A DNA stretch of 64,000 nucleotides from Bugula neritina (taxonomy: Eukaryota > Bryozoa > Gymnolaemata > Cheilostomatida > Bugulidae), in assembly GCA_964035545.1 (NCBI GenBank), contig OZ037766.1, forward strand, positions 2,538,501 through 2,602,500, written 5' to 3'. The first letter of the stretch is position 1. The number at the start of each line of letters is the position of its first letter. The notes beneath the pieces are model-generated. The model had not been told where the DNA came from and made no database searches. It worked only from the letters and a program-made list of their open reading frames with translations. Below, piece by piece: positions 12,601 to 25,242 of this stretch. A program made the position numbers and the translations under genes.

Positions 12601-14978
12601 AGTCAATATCATTACATAAATATTTCGCGCGCAAATGGGTTATAATTATTAGGCTGTCAATTCATGTTGATAGCAGTCAACTGTTGCAATAGTCTCGGGT
12701 TACTAGCAAAGCTAATGGTTTTGAACAAATAACCCAAAAGTTTAAAAATAAGTAGCTTGCGTATTACTAGCTACAAAAACAGGTCTGAAATAGACTGGTA
12801 AAGCAAGCTCTTATTGTAGAGTTTGCAGATGTGCTCTAAAATAAAACTTAAACTGTATGCTATTACATAAGTATTTGTATGCGAGAGATAAATGGATATT
12901 ACTGAGTTTCTGGAAAACAACATACTTGAAGTTAACTTTGACAATGGTGTGTTATTTTCATCATAGCTAGCCTATAGCATAAATCTCTAATCATATGAAT
13001 TTTCTTGAAGCCCACAGCTCATGTAAGGGTGGCAATGTAATTTGAAACGAACAATTATGTTGCTGCATTGTGTCTAAGGTATATTAGAGAGCAGAATTTG
13101 GTTTTACTAGCCTACCCCAACGGCATTCTACAATGCAGCTTATATGCTGGCAGTTGTAATAAGTACTGCCAATAGCAAGGTTACTATCACTGCTAGCTCT
13201 GTGCAGTATGTAACCTCTTGAATAATTGCGCCAATTTTAAACTCTTGGAAGTTGGCCAAGTTATCATATCGCAGCCAGCCACCGGAGACAAAGCATCAGA
13301 GCTATTCATATAATATTATACTGATGCACTTGGTAGCAGAGTGGCTAATCTAATATAGTTCATAGTTCAACACCCTTTACTTTGGGAATACAGCCTCTTT
13401 TTTTAGGTTTACCTAACAAAGCATGAAAATATCTAAACTGATATTCTGATAATTTAGAGGTACATTTTGAAAACTAGGTTAATTGCACTTGTTTGCACAA
13501 CAACAATAATAAAATAGATATTATGCAGTATAATAAAAACACACATAATACTATATAATATATTATAATGATAATAATATAATAATATAAGTACCATTAC
13601 TGCATTTTGTAAATCACATGGTTGCCAAAAAAATGTATCACAAATGCTGTAATTATAAAACAAAAATAGAACTAGCTAGGCAGCAGGTTAGAATAGAGTA
13701 AATTTTTAAAACATGAAATCATGATTTGACTATTGTTTTATTTAGGCCAACCAACCTAGGAATACAAGATTGGGTTTTAGCTGACAGTTTATAACATTTA
13801 GCTTTTGAGCCAGCAGCACTGGCACTTGTGAAGTATAGGCAAAGTTAGTGAAGCGAGACTAACGAGCACTCAAATACAAGGCATATTGAGACACAATAAC
13901 AAGTCAGGAGCGTATAAATTGAAAAGAATGTGGAAGGGGGACTATGTTTTTCAACAAGCTATAACTTAAACATGAATTGGCTTTTGAAAAAAATAAAAAA
14001 GTATATTGGAGAACATAAGTTTCTTTATCTTTTCATATTTTTTTTGTTCCTGTGACATTCAACCTGTTCGAGCTATCAGTGGAACATTGTTCATATAGAA
14101 CATAAAGCACCTGGCAAAGAGCCAGAAAATGAAAAGTATGACCTTAAACCAACTGTGAAGGTCTTTAATGGCAATGCTGGTTGAATTTGGAGCATTTTCA
14201 CAGTGAACTATTGTGCCATGGTGAACACATTTTCAATTACATCTACTCTTTTGAAATGTGATCTCTGCTGCTTTGATTAAAGTGCAGTCAATATCTAAAA
14301 ATAATAGCAAACATTTAAAGAATTTTTTCTTGTTAGTTTTATAGGCTTTTAAAAAGTAGAATGTTAATGTGCAAATAACTTTATCTGACTGCAAGTCAGA
14401 AGTTATTTTGCCAAATAATGTGTGCAGGCACTATTGATGCTATTAGCAAGTAGCTTGAGGGCTTCAATATAGTGCTGGCCGGAGCAACTTGTAGTTTAAA
14501 GGAATTTAAAACACATTTTGAAACAGTTTTACAATTTTCACCATTTTTTCCAACTATGTAACTGTTGTTTAAATGCGATTACTGCCAATTGTCTGCATAG
14601 ATTTGACTATTTAATACAAATATATAGTGTATGCATGGTGCTGAGGAAGAAATATATACTTTGCTGCTTTTTGTCTTTTCTGATATCTTTTACTTAAAGC
14701 TAATTACATAATCAGTAATTTCAAAACTTTTTTTAAAAATTACAGACTAAATTAAAATAACTTGCATAAAAAATGGATTTTGTGATTGACCTTTAGTAAA
14801 GGTGCTAAAGATGTGTCATCGAAAATTAGTAATTGCTGCAACCTGTTGGTTTTTATGTTTTATCGTCTTTTTCCATTTAACCTTTTATGATAAAATTTTG
14901 AAACTAACTTTTCAACATAAAGGTAATAACATTCAATTAGTGTAATGTATTGTCCACCCAAGAGCATATTTCATACAT

Positions 14979-14984
14979 TTTATT
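14979..14984 (-). terminator. candidate poly(A) signal of NDUFA7
   Basis: AATAAA on the minus strand about 100 bp downstream of the NDUFA7 stop at 15082. Confidence 0.4.
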
Positions 14985-15081
14985 AACAAGCTATTTCACA
15001 TATTAAAAGCAAAAGATTCAATCAAAAATATTCCCTTTAAAAGTAACATAAATAAAGTCCCAGATTAAATTTTCTGCAATA

Positions 15082-15922
15082 TCAGTGGAAAGGAGAAGGT
15101 CCATTGGGTTTCCCTGTATCAGCACTGATTCCCATACCAGGTAGAGACATTCCAGGACGAGATGGTGCGGGAGTTGTCTCTCTAATAAATATCACAAGCA
15201 GGGAGATAGTTGAGAGCAGACAACTTCAAATGCATCAAGCTAAACATGTATTATATTTGCCTGTTTCACACGTTTTACCTAACAAACTGGGTTTAATTTA
15301 CTGCCTATAATTATTTCTTAAAAATGTAATACAAATACTTACATAATCAAAGTCATGGGCAACAATTAAAACATCACATATTTTTGTTGAATTATATTAT
15401 ATAATTATAAAACTGAGGCAAAAGTCAAAATTATGTTAAATGTTGAAGTTCTCTAAAATTGTGTCAATTTGAAAATCTAAAGAACTAGTAGTTCAAATTA
15501 AAGTCAATTCATATAGACTTAAGTCTGGTTCATACAATAACTTGACTTGGACTTGGCTTTTTATTTTGAACTACGACTTGAATTAGTCAACCATGAATTT
15601 AACATAACTTTGATTCAGCTATGCTTTCAGGCATACTTATTGTGTTGAGAGCAACATGGACTTTAAGTTCACTATAAAATGAACACCACGTAGTGATGGG
15701 ATATATATATTCTGTTAGATTTAGCCAGGTAATAGTTTAGTTACTAATGTCTAGTATTTAGAATCTTACGATGTGCTTTCTGCACCGTCAGCAAGTTCCT
15801 TCACTTCCTGTCCAGAGACGATAGCGGCAGGTTTAGACTCCCTTCTACCATCTCTTGTGTAGTAGTAGTTAGATGATAGCTTGTGAGTTATACCAGGAGG
15901 TAGGGTGGGTGTTGGCACATCC
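15082..15922 (-). CDS. NDUFA7: NADH:ubiquinone oxidoreductase subunit A7 (complex I B14.5a), 3' part
   Basis: Two minus-strand exons, 15922-15770 and 15181-15082, join in frame (TC + A). The first encodes the diagnostic core of this accessory complex I subunit: [20 protein letters not shown] followed by RRES, matching the family pattern (P[21 protein letters not shown]). The second gives a Pro/Gly-rich tail ending in PSPFH and TGA at 15082-15084. The tail is unlike the ..DQPYL ending of vertebrate proteins, so the terminal exon is less certain than the core. The short N-terminal exon(s), expected on the minus strand above 15925, were not identified. An in-frame ATG at 15966 reads through the acceptor TTACACAG and is probably spurious. 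Product: supernumerary subunit of mitochondrial complex I. The gene is head to head with the MCCC2-like gene. Confidence 0.85.
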
Positions 15923-16207
15923 CTGTGTAACAAGCAAAGAACCCATGCTATTTGTAGAATGCTCATCGTTACGATGAGTTACACGAAGTCTATACCAGAT
16001 GTGAATCAACTATTTTATCATATATAATATTAACTACAGTACAAAAGTTCGATCAAAACTAAAACATTATATAAATATTCAAAAACTTAAATTATATATT
16101 TTGAGGCTTACTGGAAAAAAACCCATCCAATTCAAATTCACCAGTTGCCTATAACTAATGTCATTGGTATACTCAACATACTTTTAGGCAGCCATGTTTG
16201 ATAATGA

Positions 16208-16288
16208 GAACATTCTATACAATACAGCTAACCATTCAACCAATAGTAACATTCTATACAATACAGCTAACCATTCAACCAATAGTAA
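16208..16288. repeat. 39-bp tandem duplication
   Basis: Two nearly identical copies of a 39-bp unit containing attctatacaatacagcta and ccattcaaccaatagtaaca. No gene model overlaps it. Confidence 0.8.
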
Positions 16289-17231
16289 CATGTATAACAT
16301 AGTAATAAGCTATCTCTTACCTAGAAGACTGTTCACAGGCATATCTGTGGTTTATCACATAATCTCTCTACAAATACAGAATAGTTCATCACAATACATG
16401 AGCTAAAATATTTCAAATTTTAATTAGAGGGAAAAAGTTCTACCCAAGTTTTATAACTTTTTGAGGCATTTACAGCTGTGCCTAGCAATAGTAACAGTAA
16501 TCATCAGGTTTCTAGATTCAGTGTTATTATGTACCAAGCAGATCAAATAAAGTGATTGTGTGCAACTTGAATAGCATAATATTGGTTGACATTTCAAATA
16601 TCAGTTTATTTATAATTATTTTTCAAGATTAGCTTCATTTGAGTGTTTTAGTAAAGAAGTCCTTTAAATGTGAAAATAATAAGAGACTTGTGTAGGTCAG
16701 TTCCATTTTCAGACTAAAGTAGAGTTACTGCAGATTGCAGTATATTTATTGCCCCTTAGGAAAAAATATATAATAAATATAATGAATACAACACCAATAT
16801 AAACATTACTATTATAAATACCAATACGAGCAAATTATTGTTAAAATAATATTAAAATAATTGTACCATTTGTTCTACAGCATGTGGGCATTAGGCTAAG
16901 CATAAATTCAAGAAACTGGGAAGCATGATGATGGAGTAAAAGTTAACAGCAATTTATTACGGTACTCATAGTTAGACTGACACTCATGCTGATATTCATA
17001 CTAATAGTGGCACACTAAGTCTAACAGTAACACGGTATATACTCATTATAATAACAATAACTATTAGGGTAAGGGTGCCATATCCCGATATGATCAATAT
17101 GAATATGAAGATAAATAATTATAAGTATTACTAATACTATTACTATTAGTATAAGTATCTGTATAGTATTAAGTTTAATACTAATAGCATAACTATAACA
17201 GTTATACTATAATTCTAAGAGTAAGTATAAC

Positions 17232-17715
17232 TGGGTTACTGTCATTTCGTACACAAGTCGTTTCGTACACCGATCATTGCATATACAAAATGGTCGTTTT
17301 GTACACAAACTACTATCCATTTTGTACACGAATTGAGTAATAAATTCATTCACTAGATAATCACTTAAATGATACAAGTTTACTTACTTATTGCGTCACT
17401 TTATCTCTCCCAGCAAGTTTTTGAAAAAGAAAAATTTATTAACTATATGCTGCCATCTACTAATAGTAAAAGTGATAAAAATATGAATATAAATGTAAAC
17501 CAAAAGATCAGTTCTCCACCCCTAACATCTACATATCGCAATAAAAATAAGCATGTGGTGCAATGAAATGTGCTTGTTACTAATACTTGGGTGCCGTACT
17601 GTATGACTCCATACATCAAATAAGAAATAAAAATAAAAAAAAATGTATTTTAGTTAATTTTAATTAATGTGTACAAACCGACCTGAAAAAGTGGGTACGA
17701 AACGACCTGCACCCG
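17232..17715. mobile_element. MITE-like non-autonomous DNA transposon with TSD
   Basis: The ends are inverted repeats: left gggttactgtcatttcgtac; right end reversed gggtgcaggtcgtttcgtac. Subterminal copies of GTCGTTTCGTACAC-type motifs sit inside both ends. TATAAC(T) flanks the element directly at 17226-17232 and 17716-17722, giving a 6-7 bp target-site duplication. The 65-codon reading frame inside has no recognisable transposase. Superfamily not assigned. Confidence 0.75.
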
Positions 17716-17739
17716 TATAACTACATCTACTACTAAAAC

Positions 17740-18000
17740 TTTCACTGTGAGTGTCAGTGTTAGTCACTCAGTCTCACACTATGACTATCACTATCACTAT
17801 GGCATTCAGTTTCACATTGATAATTACATAATCAATGTCATAGTGACATTCACATGGTCAATCAATATAATAATCATAATGAATATCAATATCATATCCA
17901 TTGTAATACTTATAGTGATAGTTATACTCATACTCATACTGATTCAGTTCACTGATAGTGATATCACTATCAGTATGAGTATGAGGATGACTATGATTAC
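17740..18000. repeat. cryptically simple triplet/hexamer-rich DNA
   Basis: Runs of actatcact, gtcatagtgac, actcatactcat and agtatgagtatgag give a near period of 3 or 6 with many short inverted repeats. Similar texture occurs at 36540-37200 and 37800-37890. Confidence 0.6.
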
Positions 18001-19374
18001 AATTTATAAATATGATTATTATGAGAGGAGAATGACTTTAAATTTTCACCAACCTGTAGAAAAAAGTTTCTAATTTTATGCATTAAAGGTGTAACATTTC
18101 TTTTTGACATCTTTGAAGTCAACAAAGTTAGTCAGATCAATATTTTAACATCAAATAACTTGTACTTGTAGGCTTGTTCGAGAATTATAACAAGTACCCT
18201 CCAGCCTTGGTTGCACCAACCGGCCAATAAAACCAGGTATTGCTCAATGTGTCCAATCAAGTTTTGATGAAACAGCGAGCGCGTTTCAAATGGTTATACG
18301 TTTAAAGACTGTGTTTCTATGTGATTTTAAACCCATCACCATAATATGCATTGAGCTTTCAATATATACTTTCAAATAAATACCAAGGTAAGAAAACATC
18401 TATACCTAAGGTCGATGTTCTTCAATTTTGTAAAAATATTATTATTCTTGAAGTTTGGTAGTGGTAAAGCTATTTAAAATTACTCCTGCATTTTCGAGGT
18501 CTAGATCAAGTTTTGGATCTATTTTAGATTTTTTTTCAAAGATATTAATAATAATTTCAACATTTTCAAAGATTGTTTGAAGCTATTTGATATACATGAA
18601 TTTTGCCAATCTTCATTTACATTTTCATTTTGATTTTGATTTTCATTTTTTTATACTTAATCTTATACTTAATACTAATAGTAGTTATAGTAATGTTATA
18701 GGTTATATTAAATTTAATTATTATGATTATCATTAGGATTATTATTATATATCGTATCTCAATTTATTCAAAAGAAAGCATATTAATGACCCACAGGAAT
18801 ATAATCTATTAACATCTTCATCCTGATACACTTACAGCATATATTTATATTACACTTTGAATAAACCTTTGTTCAGAGCTAGCTATATTCATTGACTGAC
18901 TTCTACCAACAGTAACTTAGTCTTATAGTTATAGTTATATAATAAAATTAACTACATACAAGTATAAGAATAGTTGTGTATTTTCTAAGGATAATCATTA
19001 TCATTGTTATTTACATTGTACAGTTGTACTTGTATTTTTTTATTTTATGCAAAACCAATGCTATTGAATTTGATGATTGGACATATCTTTATTTGTGATT
19101 TTTGAGTAGCTGTGACACTCGGTTGTTGGATTTTGTAGGTTTTAGAAACTCTTTCTATTTCTATGGTCACATGGATGGCTAGAAGTTTTAAACCTTTTTA
19201 GACTTTAGCAATGTCTGCCTGCTGGTGTGTGGTAAGAACCTGACTCTGTGCCCCATATATTTGCACTTTTCTGAGAGGTTTTCTTTGTAAGGGTTAAATT
19301 ATTTTTTAAAAATTACATAACAAAATTGTTTTGAATTTGGTGATCATGAAATGAAGCACTGCTTGTAGGCCAGA

Positions 19375-22300
19375 ATGATGCATAGCAGAGGTTTGCTAAA
19401 GCTGCTGTCTAGCCAGGCAGCGTCTATGTCCTCTTTAGCTAGGCAGCCCAAAACATTTCAGCCAATCACCAACACTGTAGACGCCTCGTCACCTGAGTTC
19501 TTGGCTACATTGAAAGCTAATCATGAAAAAGAAGCAAAGTATACAAAACTTTTAGGTAACTAAAATCAATTTTTTTTCATATTTCCAGCCTTTTGCCAAC
19601 TATAGAGTAATTTGATTAAAAATTAAGTGCTGCAAATATCTAAGTATTAGATAGTGTGAAATTGAAAATACCATCATAGAGGAATATACTATCCGTTCAA
19701 AGTTGTTTTACTGACGCCATAGAGTTGACTTTAATGTTAGCAAATAAGTTATTAAAATTTACCAAACAAGATATAAGCTGTGTGTTCACATACTGTATGT
19801 ATGCTATAAACAAGGCAGTAAGGCAAATTAACACTGTTTGAATAGTGTAGTGTGAAGCCTTACTTTATCTATATATGCTCTGTACATATATTTAAAGTAC
19901 GCATAGAATATACACACATGTTTCTCACAGAGATGGTGAAGCAGGGTGGTGGGAGTAAAGCCGTGCAGAGACACCTACAGCAAGGTAAACTACTAGTGAA
20001 GGACAGATTGACTAACTTATTGGACAATGTAGATGACTTCTTGGAGTTGTCCCCTACAGCTGGTATTGGAATGCCGTATGGAGATATTCCTTCTGCTGGA
20101 TTAGTTTGTGGTATGTAGCAGGACTTTCCAGTCTATTTTATGAAACAAATTAAAAGTGTTTTGAAGCATTCTTAAATATTATTAAGGTGTTGTAGGAACA
20201 ATTTCTGGATTATTACAACAGGTTTTGGTCAGGTGCATGGGAAGGATATTCTAGTGTTAGCCAATGACGGGACAGTAAAGGCGGGCACAGTATTTCCCAT
20301 CACACTGAAGAAGCAGTTGAGAGCTCAGCAAATAGCCCAGGAGCTATCTATTCCGTGTGTTTACATTGTGGACTCTGGCGGAGGCTTCCTCCCTTTACAG
20401 GTCTTCATTTTAGTAGACTTATTATGGTATAGTGTATTAAATCAGCTAAAACAGTTTAACAAAATATGACTTTTTGCTATGACATTGTGGTTAGAATATC
20501 TTCTTATGATGTCATACAAGCTTTGAGCATACACTGGTTAACATGAACATTAAGCTATATGGGTTGAGGTTTAATCAATCTTATTGACTGAGTTGCGCTA
20601 GCAGTCAATGTCTTGACTTGGAATACTGGTAATTCATACTGGAACTATTTTGCTATACTAGGGTGTATACTTACAAGTGCTTACATATACTAGAATATTT
20701 TGCTAACACCATTATACCATTTGTAGGCTGAGATTTTTGTTGAAGGTGGAAAAGTGTTTCATAATGAGGCGGTGATGTCGTCTCTTGGAATTCCCCAGGT
20801 TTTTTCATTTATTATCTTGTTCTTCTTGAACCATTACTGCTTTTAATTATCTTGAATAAATAGTTATATATTAGTTACTAACAATATATTATATGTTATA
20901 AAGTCATCATTATCATATGTTATAGACTTGTTAACTATATAATACAATAGCATAACCTATTTATTTTATTATTTTATGGTATCTTTTACAAAGCATAGTC
21001 ATAGCCATATTATTTTGAACTAAACATTTTGGTGTTTGCTGCATAAAATTTTGTTTTAGATTGTAGTCATCATGTTTATTGTTTACAGTTTGAACACAAT
21101 TTATATTCTATGTCATCTATTTATGTAAGATATATTTATGTAGTGATTACTTTATACACTAGATTGCTGTGGTGTGTGGTATGTGCACCGCCGGAGGGGC
21201 GTACGTTCCCACCATGGCTGAGGAGGCCATCATGGTTCACAAGACGGGCACCATATTCCTGGCTGGACCTCCTCTGGTTAAAGCGGCTCTGGGAGAAGTG
21301 ATTTCAGCTGAGGAGCTGGGCGGAGCTACAATGCACTCTTCGTATGTACTTCCTCTTTGATAAGACAACTCCCTTGTGATTATATGTTGTTTGTTCATGT
21401 AATAGAAATAAGACAACTCTCATGTGATTATATATTGCTTGTTAATGTAATAAATACAGCATCACTTTATTGCTGTATAATCTGTCATCTGATACAACTG
21501 AAAAGCTTTAAAATATTAGAAATCTCATCCAACATTCTAACATTACGTTGTGTTGAAATAAACCAGTCTTGGTATGTTTATATGCACAGATACCTGTACT
21601 TAGGCAAGTGTTCCAGTTAGTACAGGCATAGAGTCAACCTGCATTATTCATAGAACACCTATTATTAGAAAATGGGGGAATTATTTATTCTCATTCACAA
21701 AAATCTAGCCTGAGTTCTACAAAACTGCTTTCTATAGGCGGGCAAACCGTCTAATAAACCCATCATTAAAGTGTGATGTTTTCTATGCATATTTCGTCCT
21801 CTTATACTATATTATATTATATTATATTATATTAATATATAACTGGGTTTCATAAAAAGTGCAAAAGAGTTTTCTACTGATGGACAGTGTGTTTCAACAC
21901 TTGTCGCTATAATTATGTGATACCTGCGATACTCAGCAGATAAATGTAGCCTAAGTTCTTATCCCGTACTTAGTGTGAGTGGCTGTGTGGACCACTTCGC
22001 AGCTACTGAAGAGGAGTCCTACAGGATCTGCCGAGATGTAATCCTCTCTCTAGACCTACCAGATGTCGCTTATCCCACAGCCTATGCTGACCCTCTTTAC
22101 TCCGCTGATGACCTGGCAGGGCTGGTCACCCGGGACAACCCTAATGCTCACCAGGTTAGAGAGATCACAGCCTAGCTTTGTTATTATTGTCTATAGTTTT
22201 AGATCTACATTACTTTAACTATTTATATTTGAGTTTAGTTTCATCTCTACACATTGAATAGGGAGTTAGTGCTCTAGCTGGTGTATTTTGAAGTAATTCT

Positions 22301-25028
22301 GCTAAAACAGTGTTTTTTACGCGATATTTTTATACCAATTTTCTAAAAATAAACATTAAAAGCTCTTGCACTATGCACACTTTCTATTTTTATATTATGG
22401 CATCATTTAAATGATTTCTCCTAATTTTGTATTAAAGTTAAAGTTTCAACTGTAAGTTATATAGTAGCAAACTTGAAATAGAAACGTTACTAAGAGACTT
22501 TAGTGAGTTTATTTGAAGCCCACATTGTTTTGTGTCTCCCTTGTTAATAAATCTATTTTAGTAATGAAACACTGGTTGCTATGACAACCTGCTGTATTGT
22601 CCTCCACTCTGTTGCAGCTCATTTCAAGGATTGTCGATGGAAGTGGCTTCCATGAGTTCAAGTCTCAATATGGCAAGTCTCTAGTCACAGGGTTTGCCTC
22701 TATAGCTGGGTAAGTATACCTAGTAGTAGTCAGTGAGTAATACAGTCAGTTAGTTAGTAGTACTCAGTTAGTAGTATTCAGTTAGTAGTAGTCCGTGAGT
22801 AGTAGTCAGTGAGTAGTAGTCAGTGAGTTAGTAGTATTCAATTAGTAGTAGTCCGTTAGTAGTAGTCAGTGAGTTAGTAATAGTCAGTTTATAGTAGTAG
22901 TCAGTCAGTTAGACTTAGTCAATTGGGCTTGTCCAGTATAATTCTCAGGTTTTTATAGATTCTAAATTTAAACTATTTTTCTTGTTAATGCTGAGGCATA
23001 TTTTGTAAGTAACTTTATATATACAGATATTTTTCTCTTACAGTTAACTTCTTAGTAAGTTTGGTAAAGAATATTTTTCACTTTACACTTTTTACTAATA
23101 TATATGCAGATAATATTTTCTGTTGACATATTACTGCAGATATCCCCTTGGTATTATCGCCAACAATGTTGGTGATTCAACATCTGATGCCAGTACAAAG
23201 GCAACTCACTTTGTGCAGCTCTGCACACAGCGAAGGCTCCCCCTAGTGTTTCTTATCAACCAATCAGAGTCTGACGTTGGTAATAATGGCTTTGTTAATG
23301 GTTAGTTACAAGTTACATGGTTTGTTGTGTTATAAATGCTTTCTCACTTTTTTCCAAATAATAAATTTCACTCAATATTTTGCATCAATTTGTGTTGCTT
23401 AGTTATGCAAGAATAAATAAATTATGAAATTGGTTTTGGTTTCACTCAGTCAGATTTTAGGAATTTTCAGGTGAATAAATTTTAAAGGCAATCTATTGAA
23501 CAGGTGAGAGGCTGAAAAGTCAGGCCAGGTTTATGAGTGCTGTAGCCTGCTCAGACGTGCCAAAGGTTTCCATAGTTACTGGGGCGTTTGAAGGCATGAG
23601 TGTTCACGCGATGGTGAGTATTCAATACGCATTCTGTTCTGCTATTGGTTAATAAAAAATACAGAATATATTTTGAAGGAAATTTTAACTAGCTAGATGC
23701 TAACAGATGTGAAATAATTTCTTGTTTAATTCAAATGTTTTTTGTTTAGTAACTCCTTAAACAGTGTAACGTGAGAAATAAAGAATGATGTGTTCTGCAG
23801 CATATGTTTACATTCTAAATCCTTATTCATGTCTAAAAACTTGTTGCTCTTTCAGGGTAGTAAAGCCATGGGAGCTAACTTCATATTTCATTGGCCCTCG
23901 GCCTCATTCTCCATGCATTCCACCAGCCATCTTGAGGGGGTGATCTCCTCTACTCATCCTGAGCTGAAAGAGGAAGATATTCAGGCTAAGTTGCTATCAA
24001 CTTCCAGCTCCCAGTATGCTGCGTCTAATGTGTGGACTGACGGAATTATTCTCCCTCAACAGACCAGATCAGTGAGTATTTCTTATTGGACTGTGGGTGT
24101 ATGTTATGATATTTCCTATTGGACTGTGGGCATCTGTTATGATGTTTCCTATTGGACTGTGGGTGTATGTTATGATATTTCTTATTGGACTGTGGGTGTA
24201 TGTTATGATATTTCCTATTGGACTGTGGGCATCTGTTATGATGTTTCTTATTGGACTGTGGGCATCTGTTATGATGTTTCCTATTGGACTGTGGGTGTAT
24301 GTTATGATATTTCCTATTGGACTGTGGGCATCTGTTATGATGTTTCCTATTGGACTGTGGGTGTATGTTATGATATTTCTTATTGGACTGTGGGTGTATG
24401 TTATGATATTTCCTATTGGACTGTGGGCATCTGTTATGATGTTTCTTATTGGACTGTGGGTGTATGTTATGATATTTCCTGCTGGATTATAGTCATGTGT
24501 TATGATGGTACTACGATATTGTGGGTGAATGACAAAGTATTGTTACCAAGTAAAGTGTATATATGAGTAAGCATTTTTGGTTGGTGATTGATATTTGCTA
24601 AGTTGAAAAGAAACGAAGTAGATTATTAAAAATTACCGCATTTGCTTGTAAAATTGCTGCATGCATTTAAATTTTAGAATCATGAATCAACTGATATTGG
24701 AGATGTACTAAAAGTTGAAAACTCATAGGATAAGAAAAGTCTCAAATTATTTTCCCATGATCGTGCATTATTACAAATTAAAATTGTGTGAAAAGTTTTT
24801 AAATGCCAAAATTGTAGTTAACAATTTTAATATAAGTGCTTGTAAGCTGTGTAAAGAGTCGTTTAATTTCACTAACAATTTTTTAAGATGTAATTAAAGT
24901 TTTTATTGAATGTACGTTTTTATTTGTAGGTATTGTCAAAAGTGTTACAACTCTTTAAATATTCAAAAAGTATGAAGTCACTGGCCGCTGAATCTACCTC
25001 AACCAATCAGATCAACTTTAGAATGTAG
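19375..25028 (+). CDS. MCCC2: MCCC2-like biotin-dependent carboxyltransferase (methylcrotonoyl-CoA carboxylase beta chain homologue)
   Basis: Eleven plus-strand exons: 19375-19555, 19931-20110, 20222-20400, 20727-20798, 21163-21341, 21974-22154, 22618-22709, 23140-23300, 23504-23613, 23856-24071, 24930-25028; 549 aa (human MCCC2 is 563). The N-terminus is Ser/Leu/Arg-rich, suiting mitochondrial import. The N-terminal carboxyltransferase half is strongly conserved: [17 protein letters not shown] helix, [28 protein letters not shown], and [18 protein letters not shown] at about 212-229 (acyl-CoA/oxyanion glycines intact). The C-terminal half keeps [31 protein letters not shown] and the terminal FRM, but GGSYGAGNYGM is replaced by [11 protein letters not shown] at about 435-445. 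If active it carboxylates an acyl-CoA in leucine breakdown with a biotinylated alpha subunit. The altered half makes a divergent paralogue or pseudoenzyme a real possibility. Transcription would be head to head with NDUFA7. Confidence 0.93.
22715..22915. repeat. AGT-rich minisatellite next to the MCCC2-like exon 7 donor
   Basis: Starts about 10 bp after the donor GTAAGT at 22710. Repeats of agtagtagtcagtgagt type, several containing CAGTGAGT, a decoy donor on the sense strand. Confidence 0.8.
24076..24490. repeat. 33-bp minisatellite flush with the MCCC2-like exon 10 donor
   Basis: About 13 copies of a 33-bp unit (tattggactgtgggtgtatg ttatgatatttcc), alternating two variants (gggtgtatg / gggcatctg). 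The unit length is a multiple of three and lacks stops in the exon frame. The frame from exon 10 therefore stays open to 24566, with an 11-residue repeat ([11 protein letters not shown]). Other frames also stay open, so this is not evidence of coding by itself. Confidence 0.9.
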
Positions 25029-25236
25029 TCTGTTGGTAACCACCCTGTGGACTGCATCTTGCTCAACCCTCTCGGAGTCAGTGTCAGTGTGTCACTGTCA
25101 CTGTTACCTGGACCCTATGCTAATAACGTTCAGGAAAGTGCAGCTTAATGCAATCATTTTGATTTTTTTCAAGTCATTGAGATCATTAAAAACAAATTCT
25201 TCGTTTTATTTGTAGCAAAATATGCCAATTGTTTCT

Positions 25237-25242
25237 AATAAA
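25237..25242 (+). terminator. candidate poly(A) signal of the MCCC2-like gene
   Basis: AATAAA about 210 bp after the stop at 25028 on the same strand. Confidence 0.4.

Larger units (their letters stand above)
10450..15081. other. intergenic, mostly featureless
   Basis: AT-rich DNA between the receptor start and the NDUFA7 3' end. Apart from the tRNA-like head at 12535-12600 and a possible degenerate one near 13325-13378 (ggtagcagagtggctaat ... gttcaacaccc), I see no gene or structured repeat. 5' UTR exons of the receptor may lie here unseen. Confidence 0.5.
15923..19374. other. intergenic between divergent NDUFA7 and MCCC2-like genes
   Basis: Contains a tandem duplication (16208-16288), the MITE at 17232-17715 and cryptically simple triplet-rich DNA. 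The missing NDUFA7 5' exon and both promoters should lie here. I could not place a TATA box or start sites with confidence. Confidence 0.5.

Noticed and set aside
16316-16420. Donor-like GTAAGAG on the minus strand as a possible NDUFA7 exon 1 end
   Set aside because: The phase that would join to 15922 gives residues unlike the NDUFA7 N-terminus and no nearby in-frame ATG.
24097-24492. 131-codon open frame of IGLWVYVM repeats
   Set aside because: Alternate frame of the 33-bp minisatellite.
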